Part shown: in pieces, positions 56,250-64,000 of the stretch
Layout of the letters: every line of letters starts with the position of its first letter
How positions within the stretch are numbered: the first letter of the stretch is position 1
Source of the DNA: Siderastrea siderea
Lineage: Eukaryota > Cnidaria > Anthozoa > Scleractinia > Rhizangiidae
Direction of reading: 5' to 3'
NCBI GenBank assembly: GCA_964030785.1
Contig: OZ034970.1
Location: 3,701,411-3,765,410 of the forward strand
DNA: 64,000 nucleotides
Program-made: the position numbers and the translations under genes
Notes under the pieces: model-generated
Told to the model about the DNA's origin: nothing
What the model saw: the letters and a program-made list of their open reading frames with translations, nothing else
Database searches by the model: none

Positions 56250-57807
56250 CAGGGTTCAAAATACCAGCCAGCATTTTGGCCACCCTTGCCGGCGATTTTT
56301 CACCTAAGAAATCGAAAAAATGCCATCCCATCCCTTGATCGGCAAAATCAACGTCCCTGGAACGTCAGAGTAAACGTTTCATATCAGAAAGCAATACAGC
56401 CATGAAACACTTGCACACATACTAAAAGTGAATTGGATGACGTTTTAAAAGCTTTCTAAATAAAAAACAACAACAACAACAACAAAAAATTACAGAATGT
56501 TAACAATTACTGTCTCGATTCTTGTGAAACAAGTCTTCGTTTTAGCGACTATCTCTATTTGCCGTCACTTTTTTTTTTCCGGTGTAGTTTCATACGTGAT
56601 CCGGCAACAACGCGACTTTTTAGGAAATAGGCCAGACACGGGGTAGTAGTGCCGCAGCAATTCAGTTCTCTTTTAGGAACCAGGCAAATTTTCATTCACG
56701 ATCTCGTGTTACTAATCCGTCTTCAATCCTGTCCCACTTAGCACCTTGTCGCTTTTTTCATGCGCTTTTGCCTTCTCGTCCAATTTAATTTGCTAGAGAC
56801 CAAAGGAAATGTACCGTCGTGCTGAAAATCACTGTCACTGTTGCGGCATTTATCATTTTCAAAGGCCTGATCTATTTTGTGAAACGCCAGCAAGGGAACC
56901 TGCCAGTCCACCGTCGACGACATTTCCATGCTCAAGAGAGATAGAGACTCGCACTATGTCGCAAAAGCAAACATCACTCCTGACGAGGAGTGTAAGAGAG
57001 CGAAGACCGAAATCTGATAAATCTAGGTCAAAGAGAGACACTAATCGGGCTTCGCATAACGCCACGTGCTCAGTCAAACAGTAGTACAAATTTTCTACAC
57101 TCTTCGACCACTTGGGTGGAAAAGGTACATCGATGACATATTCCCGCTGTGGAATGTTGACAAAAACGAGATAGAAGAGTTTATTGTCCTCGCAAACAGT
57201 CGCCACCCGACAATAAAATTTACGACTGAAATCTCAGGAAAGAAACAAACTTTCGTGTATACCACTGTTTTGAAAGGCGAAAGATTCAACAAGCAAGCAA
57301 TCCTTGATATCCGCACACATTTTAAGCCCACAGAAACTATCCTGTACACTCACTTCTCTTCCTGCCACCCAACAGGGGTGTGAAAAAGGTTAGCAAAGGG
57401 TCTATCAGAGAAATCTTTCGTTGAGAATATCACCCATTACAATTCACAACACACCTCGCCGTGCGAGAGACTACTACAACAGTCAAGTAGAAAGAATAAC
57501 GTCCGAAGTCAAATTGAAGTCGGCTCTTCAACAAAGAGAGACAGTGCGGAAGAATTCTGCCCTTTCTAACAACGTACCACCCAGCTGTGCCCAATTTTAA
57601 GAACAACCTTATGAGCAAATGACACTTATTTTTAAAAAATCAACCATTGCAAAAAAAATATACAAACACATTAGCACGAGCACATGAGCAGCGTTTCTTG
57701 GGATAGGTGCTTGTTCATTCTTGTTGACAGCCGCCGGCTAAAAATCAGCCATGAGAAGAGAAGCCGTCAGATTCAGGCTGAAAGCTCTGATTTTATTTTG
57801 AACCGTG
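56250..57807. mobile_element. TIR element (CAGGGTTCAAAATA tips) containing a Penelope fragment
   Basis: CAGGGTTCAAAATA at the left and TATTTTGAACCGTG at the right are inverted (one change). CTGGG is repeated at 56245-56249 and 57808-57812, and A1 reads CCACTGGGAACAAAT with no insertion. The interior includes reverse transcriptase sequence at 57066-57650, so it is composite. Confidence 0.7.
57066..57650 (+). pseudogene. Penelope-like reverse transcriptase fragment (YIDD type)
   Basis: The frame shows PLGWKRYIDDIFPLW with the catalytic Y-I-D-D, then NSRHPTIKFTTEISGKK, TVLKGERFNKQAILDI and THFKPTETILYTHFSSCHP, a run typical of Penelope-like RT downstream of motif C. After about 57383 it continues in other frames (DYYNSQVERITSEVKLKSAL) with stops, so it is dead. 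It differs from the Y-R-D-D type at the left edge. Confidence 0.8.
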
Positions 57808-57892
57808 CTGGGAACAAATTTTTGTGGATTACTGGCAGTTTTTGCTCAAGTATTTGACACGACTTGTATAGAGCATCAAGGGGTATCATAAT

Positions 57893-58100
57893 TATCCCTT
57901 TAAACCCCAATAGTGACAAGCATCTAATTTTTCCTTACAATATCCTTACTTGATCAAACATACAGGTCACGAGAATAACTGGAAATGAGCACCAAACATG
58001 AAATGTCTAGGTGTTTGTGCAAATTCTCCTAACTAGTACCATAAGAAACTTGGGGAACACTAAGGAGAACATGCATATTGATATTGGAGCTTAATTAAGT
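57893..58100. mobile_element. MITE of the CCCTTTARMCCCC family, antisense, diverged
   Basis: CCCTTTAAACCCCAATAGTG at the left, internal TACAGGTCACGAGAATAA and CTCCTAACTAGTAC, and an eroded right end near GGAGCTTAATTAA. It follows the 20831-21030 copy on the opposite strand and interrupts A1'. Confidence 0.6.
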
Positions 58101-58489
58101 CGTGTGTTATCGACTATAACACATAGCTAAGGACAGGAGTAATTTTGTATGCTATATCTGACTGTACCAAGTAAAACACAGTCAACTGTTGTTTGCTCTT
58201 TGGAGGGAGATGATCTCATCTGGCAGACCACAGAGAATCAATTCGTTATGTTGCAGTTGTAGTCTTATTGTAATGAAAAAGGTTGTAAGTAAACTGTCAA
58301 ACACGAGAAAGAATGTTTCATCACTGAGGATATCCAAACACTGGGAAGTTGCTTCAAAAAAAAAAAAAAGAGGCACATCAGAGCTTTTTAAACCACATTT
58401 TGACGTCATCTGTGATCCACTTCTGAACAAACGCACGGCAACATGGAATCTATTTGTTAAGTTGAGCCAAAAGTGTCTTCGCGAGCAAC

Positions 58490-58985
58490 TCGGCAAGTAA
58501 ATTACCAAGAAAAATCACTTTACGGCAGAGTTAAACTGAGAGAAATTACAATAGCGAAATTCTTGCTGCGTGTTTGATTTCTTAGGACGAGCTTTGTGTT
58601 CAAGCAGCTCCTACTGTTCAAATAAAATAGAATGTAATGAAAAATAAGTGAAATGATCGCTTTGTTTTACCATATTCCGGCGCCTGTGAACCTGGAACCA
58701 CTACGTTTTGTGTTCGTTTCAACTCTAGCAGCTACAATGCTGAAATCATACAGCTTCGATCCGCTTTGGTAAATTGTACGATGAACAAATCAATTTTTCA
58801 GGAAACATCAAGCCAATATTTGGAAGACGTTTCCAAACAATCATTCTCGGACGTTCACTTTCAGCTTTGCAAACTTGTAATGTCTTGGCAGGCCGTTTTG
58901 GCGCCTTTTTCTTTCAGTCGCGTGATTGATTATTGTTTTTTTTTTCTTTCTTGTTTTTTTTTCCTCGTTCTTTCTTGATTTTTAT
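58490..58985 (+). mobile_element. Relic related to element M
   Basis: GAAAAATCACTTT, TTTGATTTCTTAGGACGA, CATACAGCTTCGATCCGCTT and TTTTGGCGCCTTTTTC occur in the same order on the minus strand of M2 (46935 down to 45960), with deletions. The termini are not seen. Confidence 0.55.
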
Positions 58986-60251
58986 GGTAAGGGAAGGTAA
59001 GTTTTTTATTGGGGGGGGGGGGGGGGGGGGAGGTGGGGCTGGGCTTCGGAGGGGAGGGTCATCAGTAAAACTTGTATGTACGAGCAGAAGTACCAGCCAA
59101 GATCAATCCAAATTATGTATTGGATCTGGAGAATCTGTCGCTTGATATCCTCCTCATCTTCGATCATAGCGCAGTCTTCTCCTTTTCTTGCTCTTGTGGC
59201 GGTTCTGCTTTCGCATTCGCGACTTCCGCCAGTTTTAGCGCGTTTCCCTGTTTCAGTGGGAAAATGGACGCGACTTTGTCAGCTGAATTTGTCTCGATCC
59301 TTCTCCAACAACTCCATGGTTTCGCCGACAGTCTCTTTGATTGATTTCAAACTCTCCAGAAATTCTTTATTCGCATCATGACTAATGATTTGTGTTCAGA
59401 TTTAATATTACGTCCGTTTGATTCAAACAGCGCATTATCATCTTCAGGTACTTTCGCATTCAGCTCATCGATTTTGACCTTCTGCTTCGAATTGTCATCG
59501 ATGTTGTTCTTGATTGTAGTAGCGTCATGGCGTTTTTACGTTATAATTGTCCTACATGAATCTTCCGGCAGCCGCTAGATTATCAGAAGTCACAAAAGGC
59601 AACTTGTGATTTATTCCTTTCAAAGCCTCACGATCTTCCCACTGGCACTGTCTTTCATTCACGAAACAGCGGCGAAAACGTTCCTTGTAGGGACAAGGGG
59701 TCCAAAAAGACAGGTAGAATTTTGGCAGAATACTATTGGGAATTCAGTATATTCGCCCGCTGAGTTTAGGAACCGCCCTAGATCTTCATCTTTCCACTTC
59801 TCTGGACTTGCACTGATGCCTCAAAACAGAGTCAGAGGAGGAGCGGGTATCCTTTTTAGAATGGCGAGTCGGCAAACAGCCACAATAGCCACAAGTTTCT
59901 CCATCTGACCTCATGAAATCATCGCATTCACCACAAGCACATTTACCTCCTTCAATTCCTCGTATATCCCGGCTTGCCCATCTTCAAGTTTTCACCTTAC
60001 AATCACGCGCCACGCAATTAGCTGCTTTGTGCGCAGATGGAGCGACCATGAGTGACACTTTTAGTTAGTCATTTTCACTTTTGTCTTGAAAGATGGGGGA
60101 GGGGGGGGGGTCAGATGTTTCTGTGTGGGTGTTTGTGAAGGGTCATGCATTAATCCATTCCAGGAAGTGGGAGGGCCACGACTTTTTTCGCCAAAAATTT
60201 CTAAAATAGCCCGGCCCACCCTCCCCAATAAAAAACGTACCTTCCCTAACT
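58986..60251. mobile_element. TIR element with GGGAAGGTA termini and minus-strand gene remains
   Basis: AAGGGAAGGTAAGTTTTTTA at the left and TAAAAAACGTACCTTCCCT at the right are inverted, and the G-rich inner tips continue the match. A decayed minus-strand reading frame fills the interior. No clear target duplication. Confidence 0.65.
59090..60060 (-). pseudogene. Decayed ORF with Cys-rich module and coiled coil, carried by the 58986-60251 element
   Basis: Reading from 60049 down: MVAPSAHKAANCVARDCKVK, then in another frame a compact Cys module (GKCACGECDDF, GETCGYCGCLPTRH) resembling a zinc-binding knuckle, then SPEKWKDEDLGRFLNSAGEY with FPIVFCQNSTCLFG, then REALKGINHKLPFVTSDNLA, then a charged heptad-like part (KQKVKIDELNAKV, ANKEFLESLKSIKETVGETM). 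At least three frame changes and several stops separate the pieces, so it is not expressed as one protein. I do not recognise the family; small introns could explain part of the frame changes. Confidence 0.5.
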
Positions 60252-60435
60252 AGCGACTGCGCACAGATTTGTATTGCTTTATAATTTCAAATTTCAACGG
60301 AAACAAAATGGAACTGCGGCATCCTGCCGAAAAAATACTATTTCCGTAAGCTTATGTGAATCTGGTTCAGACGTTCAGTTTTCGCCGGCATTGGCCATGG
60401 CTATGTTAGAAAACAATTGGTTTATGCTTTTAGCT

Positions 60436-60593
60436 GTGCGTACATCGAGTTATGGATGCATTTGGGAAGTTTGGAGAGCGCTCAAAAAGCTAGAGTTGCT
60501 CTCGGCTGCGCCTCGAGCAACTCTGATCTTACTCTTCTCTCGTGCTCTCCAAATCTCCTGCGTGCATCCATATGATAACTCGATGAACGCAGG
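60436..60593. mobile_element. Hairpin MITE (TGCGTWCATCGAGTTAT arms)
   Basis: TGCGTACATCGAGTTATGGA at the left and ATAACTCGATGAACGCA at the right pair, and inner TTTGGAGAGCGCTC / GTGCTCTCCAAA and AGAGTTGCTC / GAGCAACTCT words continue the hairpin. Confidence 0.7.
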
Positions 60594-60664
60594 CTAAAGC
60601 AATTACTGTACTATCGTGGACAACTCAGTTGTTGTGCTTCAGTTAACACGGTGTCCCTACTGCG

Positions 60665-60785
60665 CGGAATGGCGGAATGTATATCTCCAAACCCTTAAAC
60701 ATGAAATAACCGAATATCTTAAAATGTGGAATGGCGGAATATCCTAAAACACGGAATGACGGAATATCCCAAAACACAGAATAAG
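60665..60785 (+). repeat. Degenerate minisatellite, period about 28-30 bp
   Basis: Four units of GGAATGGCGGAATATCYTAA plus ACAC, diverging towards the ends. Confidence 0.75.
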
Positions 60786-60789
60786 AGAT

Positions 60790-61080
60790 AAATCTAACAA
60801 TAGGAAAAGTAATAAGCTATGTGGACGATAGTTTTTTTTTTATCATCCTGGAACGCAGTATCATTCTTCCATGACTCATTGAACTTCATCTACCGTCATA
60901 TTTCTTTCACCATTAAAAAAATAAACTAAAAAATAAAACATGAACTTTATTTCAACACGAATTTTAGAGTAGCCAAAAAGGCTAATATCTCCGTGTAACA
61001 AATATACGAAATAAATATCTAGAAAGAAAGATCAAACTAAACACGAAAGTAACACGACAGTAGTTGTCAGATATCGTTTC
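60790..61080. other. AT-rich spacer, nothing recognised
   Basis: No ORF, hairpin or repeat that I can match. Confidence 0.4.
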
Positions 61081-61084
61081 TTGA

Positions 61085-61560
61085 CACCCTAGTTTCTCGA
61101 GACAACCGCATACTCCTTATTAACGTCTATCGAAACTGCCTACTCACACTGACAGATACCTGGATTTTCATTCTCATCATGACAGGAAACAAAAAATTTG
61201 TATTGCTGCGACACATACATCGAGCCACAAAAATACCCAACTCCGACACTGGGAGAGACGAAGGAATCAAACGAGTCTCTACCGCATTGGAATCTAATGG
61301 GTACCCTGTGAACCTCATTGCCGACATCGAAAGGAAGAGGAGATTTCCACCACCAGTTCCCTCACCTGAAGAACTTGTCAGAATGTTTTTCAAATGGGTC
61401 AGACCCACTGCATACACAAGGATTCGCGACCCTTCCGTACATCGAAGGCATCACAAAACCACTGACGCAGTCGCTCAGAAGTCCCTAATAAACCAGTAAA
61501 AACACTCCAACAAGAATTTCTGGCTCCCAACTTCCGCCAATGTCCAGAAGAGAAAGTCTG
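61085..61560 (+). pseudogene. Penelope-like element fragment, region after the RT
   Basis: RDEGIKRVSTALESNGYPVN, RFPPPVPSPEELVRMFFKWV and, in another frame, FATLPYIEGITKPLTQSL are typical of the stretch between RT and GIY-YIG in Penelope-like proteins. Frameshifts and stops follow. It could belong with the fragment at 57066-57650, now 3.4 kb apart because of inserted elements. Confidence 0.7.
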
Positions 61561-61944
61561 TCTGTTCTTTCTTTATGACTGTTTAAAATCGTCAGGTTGC
61601 TTGATCGTTCTTGGGTCACTGTTGAACGAAGCCAGTGTTAATCTCCGAGCAGTCGAAAACGATCTTTCACCAGCTGCACAGGTTGCTGGACTTACCAATG
61701 TGAGCATGAGAATGAGCATTAGCATGCATACCGTCCGAATGACTTCTTTTATCATTTTCCGTTCTGGGGTAAGCAACTCTTTATTTTAAACTATGATGTA
61801 GCCAAAACAGAAAATCACCATCCTTCAGCAGCACTTTCAAAATTTCCATTTGGGCAGTTAACATTTCGATATCACTGACATCATCACCGTAAAATTTTTC
61901 CATAAATTGTATAGCTCTGTGAAGTTATCCAGCGAATTAAGGGC

Positions 61945-62099
61945 CTCAACTACGCCGCCGGCAACAACAACCATCGCAAGCCTTTACGCTGGGAAGCCTG
62001 CGAAGTTAACTTAAGTTCAACTTCGCAGGCACGTCGGCGGTAAAGGCCTACCGGCGGCTATGTCGCAGGTAGTTCGGCGGCAGATGAGAACCAGGCTTT
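61945..62099. mobile_element. Small MITE in the hAT relic, replacing its middle
   Basis: GCC-rich sequence with AAAGCCTGGTTCTCATCTGC at one end (minus strand) and a central palindrome of CCTGCGAAGTT arms. hAT coding sequence stops on one side at YPTHCHGHSL and resumes far downstream at LDNFTELY. Confidence 0.6.
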
Positions 62100-62494
62100 A
62101 GCGAGTGTCCATGACAATGAGTAGGATAGGCCTTTGGTTGAAGGCGCTGTATTCTTTTCGCCACACCAGTTTTATGTCCAAGCATGTTGCTGGCTCCATT
62201 ATAGCATTGTCCCCTACAATCAGTAGCTAATGATAACTGTAGTTTCAATAACACATCTTTTACAGCCGAAACTATTGTCTCCGCGCCGGTCAGGTACATT
62301 GTAAAATCCGAAGAAATCTTCATGGGCTGGTAACTCCTTGTCAACCCATCGGATGCAGATGGTTGGTTGTTCCTTGTTACTGATAGCTGTGTATTCGTCG
62401 ATGGCTATTATTTCGTTTTGAATATCGTGTGAGGTGTATCTGTCTTCTCTCCTTTCTAACCGTTTTAAAAGAAGAGGCCTGTCTTTCCCTCTTA

Positions 62495-62974
62495 TGTACC
62501 GGTCAAATTGAAGCTTCAACATCCCCCCGGTCAACCCCCGAGGCATTTGCACTTTTGAAGATTGGCTTGTTCAAATTCCCTCCCCTCGGGGTAAAAAGGT
62601 TGTTCAAATGCCCCACCAATTAGTACTAAAATACTCTCCTCAAAGACAAATTTCTTCTTCAAACACTGTTCACGCTTTTCAAAGCGAGATATGCCGTAAT
62701 GACACCTTCAAACTTCTTTTACAGACCCTCTTGAAAGAGTTATTCACTAACAAAGGCAAAATTAAAATTCTATCTTGGAAATTCGTCAAACCCTGCAAAA
62801 ACCGAAAAAACTCACGGGTGTATTGCGCTAGAACAAGAGATAAATCTGGTTCAAATTCCCCACCCTTTCAAGGCAACGTTCAAATTCCCCTCTCTCCGGG
62901 CACGATTCACAGTCAGATGCTAGCGGTATGCCCGGGGGGGGGGGGGATGTTGAAGCTTCAATTTGACCGGTACA
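62495..62974. mobile_element. MITE family T, copy 2 (3-bp TSD TTA) in the hAT relic
   Basis: Termini TGTACCGGTCAAATTGAAGC and GCTTCAATTTGACCGGTACA are perfect inverted repeats; TTA flanks lie at 62492-62494 and 62975-62977. It shares the family T interior (homopolymeric G/C, TTCAAATTCCC words) with 5728-6169. Confidence 0.88.
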
Positions 62975-63624
62975 TTAGTTTTAGCAACTGAATGATGTTT
63001 GATTCGTCATCGGTGTCACCCTGCATGGCCAGTCCTTGCCGCTGGGCAAGTTTTTGCAAACATTCTATAACTTTGATGAAACATGTACAGGTAGACTCTG
63101 TTGTCTTCTTTGCTGCATCGCTGGACATTTCAAGTACATTTCCGCAAGTTCCTTTAGGAATAAAGCTAATTTGGAAACGAGAGCCGGAAATACGTCTGCG
63201 TTCGCAGGCTATAGTTCTAGCAGCTCGCAGATATGATTTTGCATTTTGTTGCACACAAATGAAACAGAACACAGAATCGTTTTGCTCATTATAGTGAAGC
63301 CAGGGAAATTCCGAAAGCCACTTGGATTGAAATGCGCGATTCTGTTTGCCACAAAGCTTCTTTGGAAAGTTGAAATCTGCAGGTTGGAATGGCTCCGTTG
63401 TATGGACCCCTAAAGCTTGACTGGCTGTTGATTGTTCAAGCTGTTGTTGGAGTGAGGGAGATGATTCTTGGACATTGTAACTTCCACTTCACTGGTGGAG
63501 GTAATTGACTGGCACGATCTTTTGGGCGGAGGCTCTTTTAAAGAATATAAATGGAACGTTCTTAGGACCAAATCTTTTAAAAAATATGTCACATGACAAA
63601 GTGACAGGAATTCTTTACTTTTAT

Positions 63625-64000
63625 CAGGAGCCATAATCGGGGACGGAGACCGTAACTGAATACCATTTTCAGTGATGGGGCTGGCCCCATCGAAAAAGAC
63701 AAATGTGCTATTTTTAGAAAAAATTGCGCCATCGCGCGCGTGAAACACGCGTGTATGTTGCGAGGATGCCGCGCAAAGAAAAAACACAAAATGGCGTCGG
63801 AAATTACCTTCGTTGGAGATGAAGAAATCCAGTTTTTGTCATCAGTGACAATTCCAAATCTAAGGCAAGCCTTTGAGGAGAACTTTTTGGATAATGACTC
63901 TGGATACGAGGATTGTACAAGTGATTCCGATGATGGAAGTGAGAATATTTTAGAAAAATCCTGTAGCGAAGATGCGTCGGACATGTCGGACGAGGATTTC
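63625..64000 (+). mobile_element. Element M, copy 3 (M3), cut by the right edge
   Basis: Starts CAGGAGCCATAATCGGGG and follows the complement of the right end of M2 (ACTGAATACCATTTTCAGTG, ATTTTTAGAAAAAATTGCGC). It continues past the window. Confidence 0.85.
63791..64000 (+). CDS. Acidic ORF of element M, copy in M3, partial
   Basis: The first 70 residues are nearly the same as those of the M2 ORF (three differences by eye: L to S, L to F, S to N). The frame is open at the window end, so M3 may be the longer, more complete copy. Its domain content is beyond the edge. Confidence 0.65.
   Translation, partial: MASEITFVGDEEIQFLSSVTIPNLRQAFEENFLDNDSGYEDCTSDSDDGSENILEKSCSEDASDMSDEDF

Larger units (their letters stand above)
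55937..58285 (+). repeat. Repeated block A1', split by two insertions
   Basis: Pieces 55937-56249, 57808-57892 and about 58100-58285 follow A1 (30623-31225) in order. The gaps are the element at 56250-57807 and a MITE at 57893-58100. Confidence 0.75.
61490..63470 (-). pseudogene. hAT-type transposase relic (TTF zinc finger, DUF4371-like, hAT C-terminal dimerisation)
   Basis: Reading from about 63405: FQPADFNFPKKLCGKQNRAF, WLSEFPWLHYNEQNDSVF and CFICVQQNAKS form a TTF-type zinc-finger region. ECLQKLAQRQGLAMQGDTDD and NIIQLLKLMY follow; then, after a MITE, IAIDEYTAISNKEQPTICIR and LATDCRGQCYNGASNMLG with YPTHCHGHSL. A second small MITE and a large gap follow; then LDNFTELYNLW, SPATCAAGERSFSTARRL and LRSTVTQERSSNLTILNSHK, the hAT dimerisation end. 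Several frameshifts; dead. The family (zinc finger MYM-type 1-like hAT) is from memory. Confidence 0.85.

Overview
The window is animal nuclear DNA, almost certainly from a cnidarian and most likely an anthozoan such as a stony coral. The evidence is AT-rich sequence, spliced genes with canonical GT/AG introns, metazoan families (a CDYL-like chromodomain/crotonase protein, MARVEL four-helix membrane proteins, a kelch propeller), Penelope-like, hAT and LINE remnants, long (TTA)n tracts and very many hairpin MITEs. The lineage call rests on recognising repeat styles by eye; no database was searched. There is no operon, CRISPR array or functional rRNA/tRNA gene.

Layout. 1-1.6 kb: a frameshifted Penelope-like reverse transcriptase running off the left edge (minus). 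5.2-14.4 kb (+): a ten-exon gene whose reading phases all join, giving a 561-residue protein with an unrecognised N-terminal domain, a Lys/Ser-rich linker and a six-repeat kelch propeller. Its introns hold nested transposons: a PIF/Harbinger-type element containing a Mutator-type element with a 9-bp target duplication and a captured cysteine-motif ORF. 14.5-19.9 kb: gene-poor. 20.0-26.2 kb (-): a three-exon gene for a CDYL-like chromatin protein with three AT-hooks, an atypical chromodomain and a crotonase-like domain. 28.7, 40.8 and 54.4 kb (all +): three genes with intronless coding regions for MARVEL/CMTM-like proteins; the first two are close paralogues, each with a short 3'-UTR intron, and the third is distant. 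Around them lie repeated non-coding blocks in the order A1-A2-A3 (30.6-35.0 kb) and A2'-A3'...A1' (50.0-58.3 kb).

The rest is mobile DNA. It includes a foldback element (29.65-30.53 kb), Mutator-type mini-elements, a perfect 122-bp inverted repeat around a tRNA-like core (35.6-35.9 kb), a 4.4-kb nest in which two copies of one element are inserted in a single MITE (43.8-48.1 kb), decayed DNA transposons with minus-strand ORFs, Penelope fragments and a hAT relic broken by two MITEs (61.5-63.5 kb). At least five tRNA-derived SINE copies are scattered through it.

The host genes have no obvious joint pathway: one predicted chromatin regulator, one predicted beta-propeller scaffold and a small family of membrane-tetraspan proteins. 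The strongest biological leads are the domain architecture of the CDYL-like protein, the MARVEL cluster and its surrounding repeated blocks, and the nested-transposon records.
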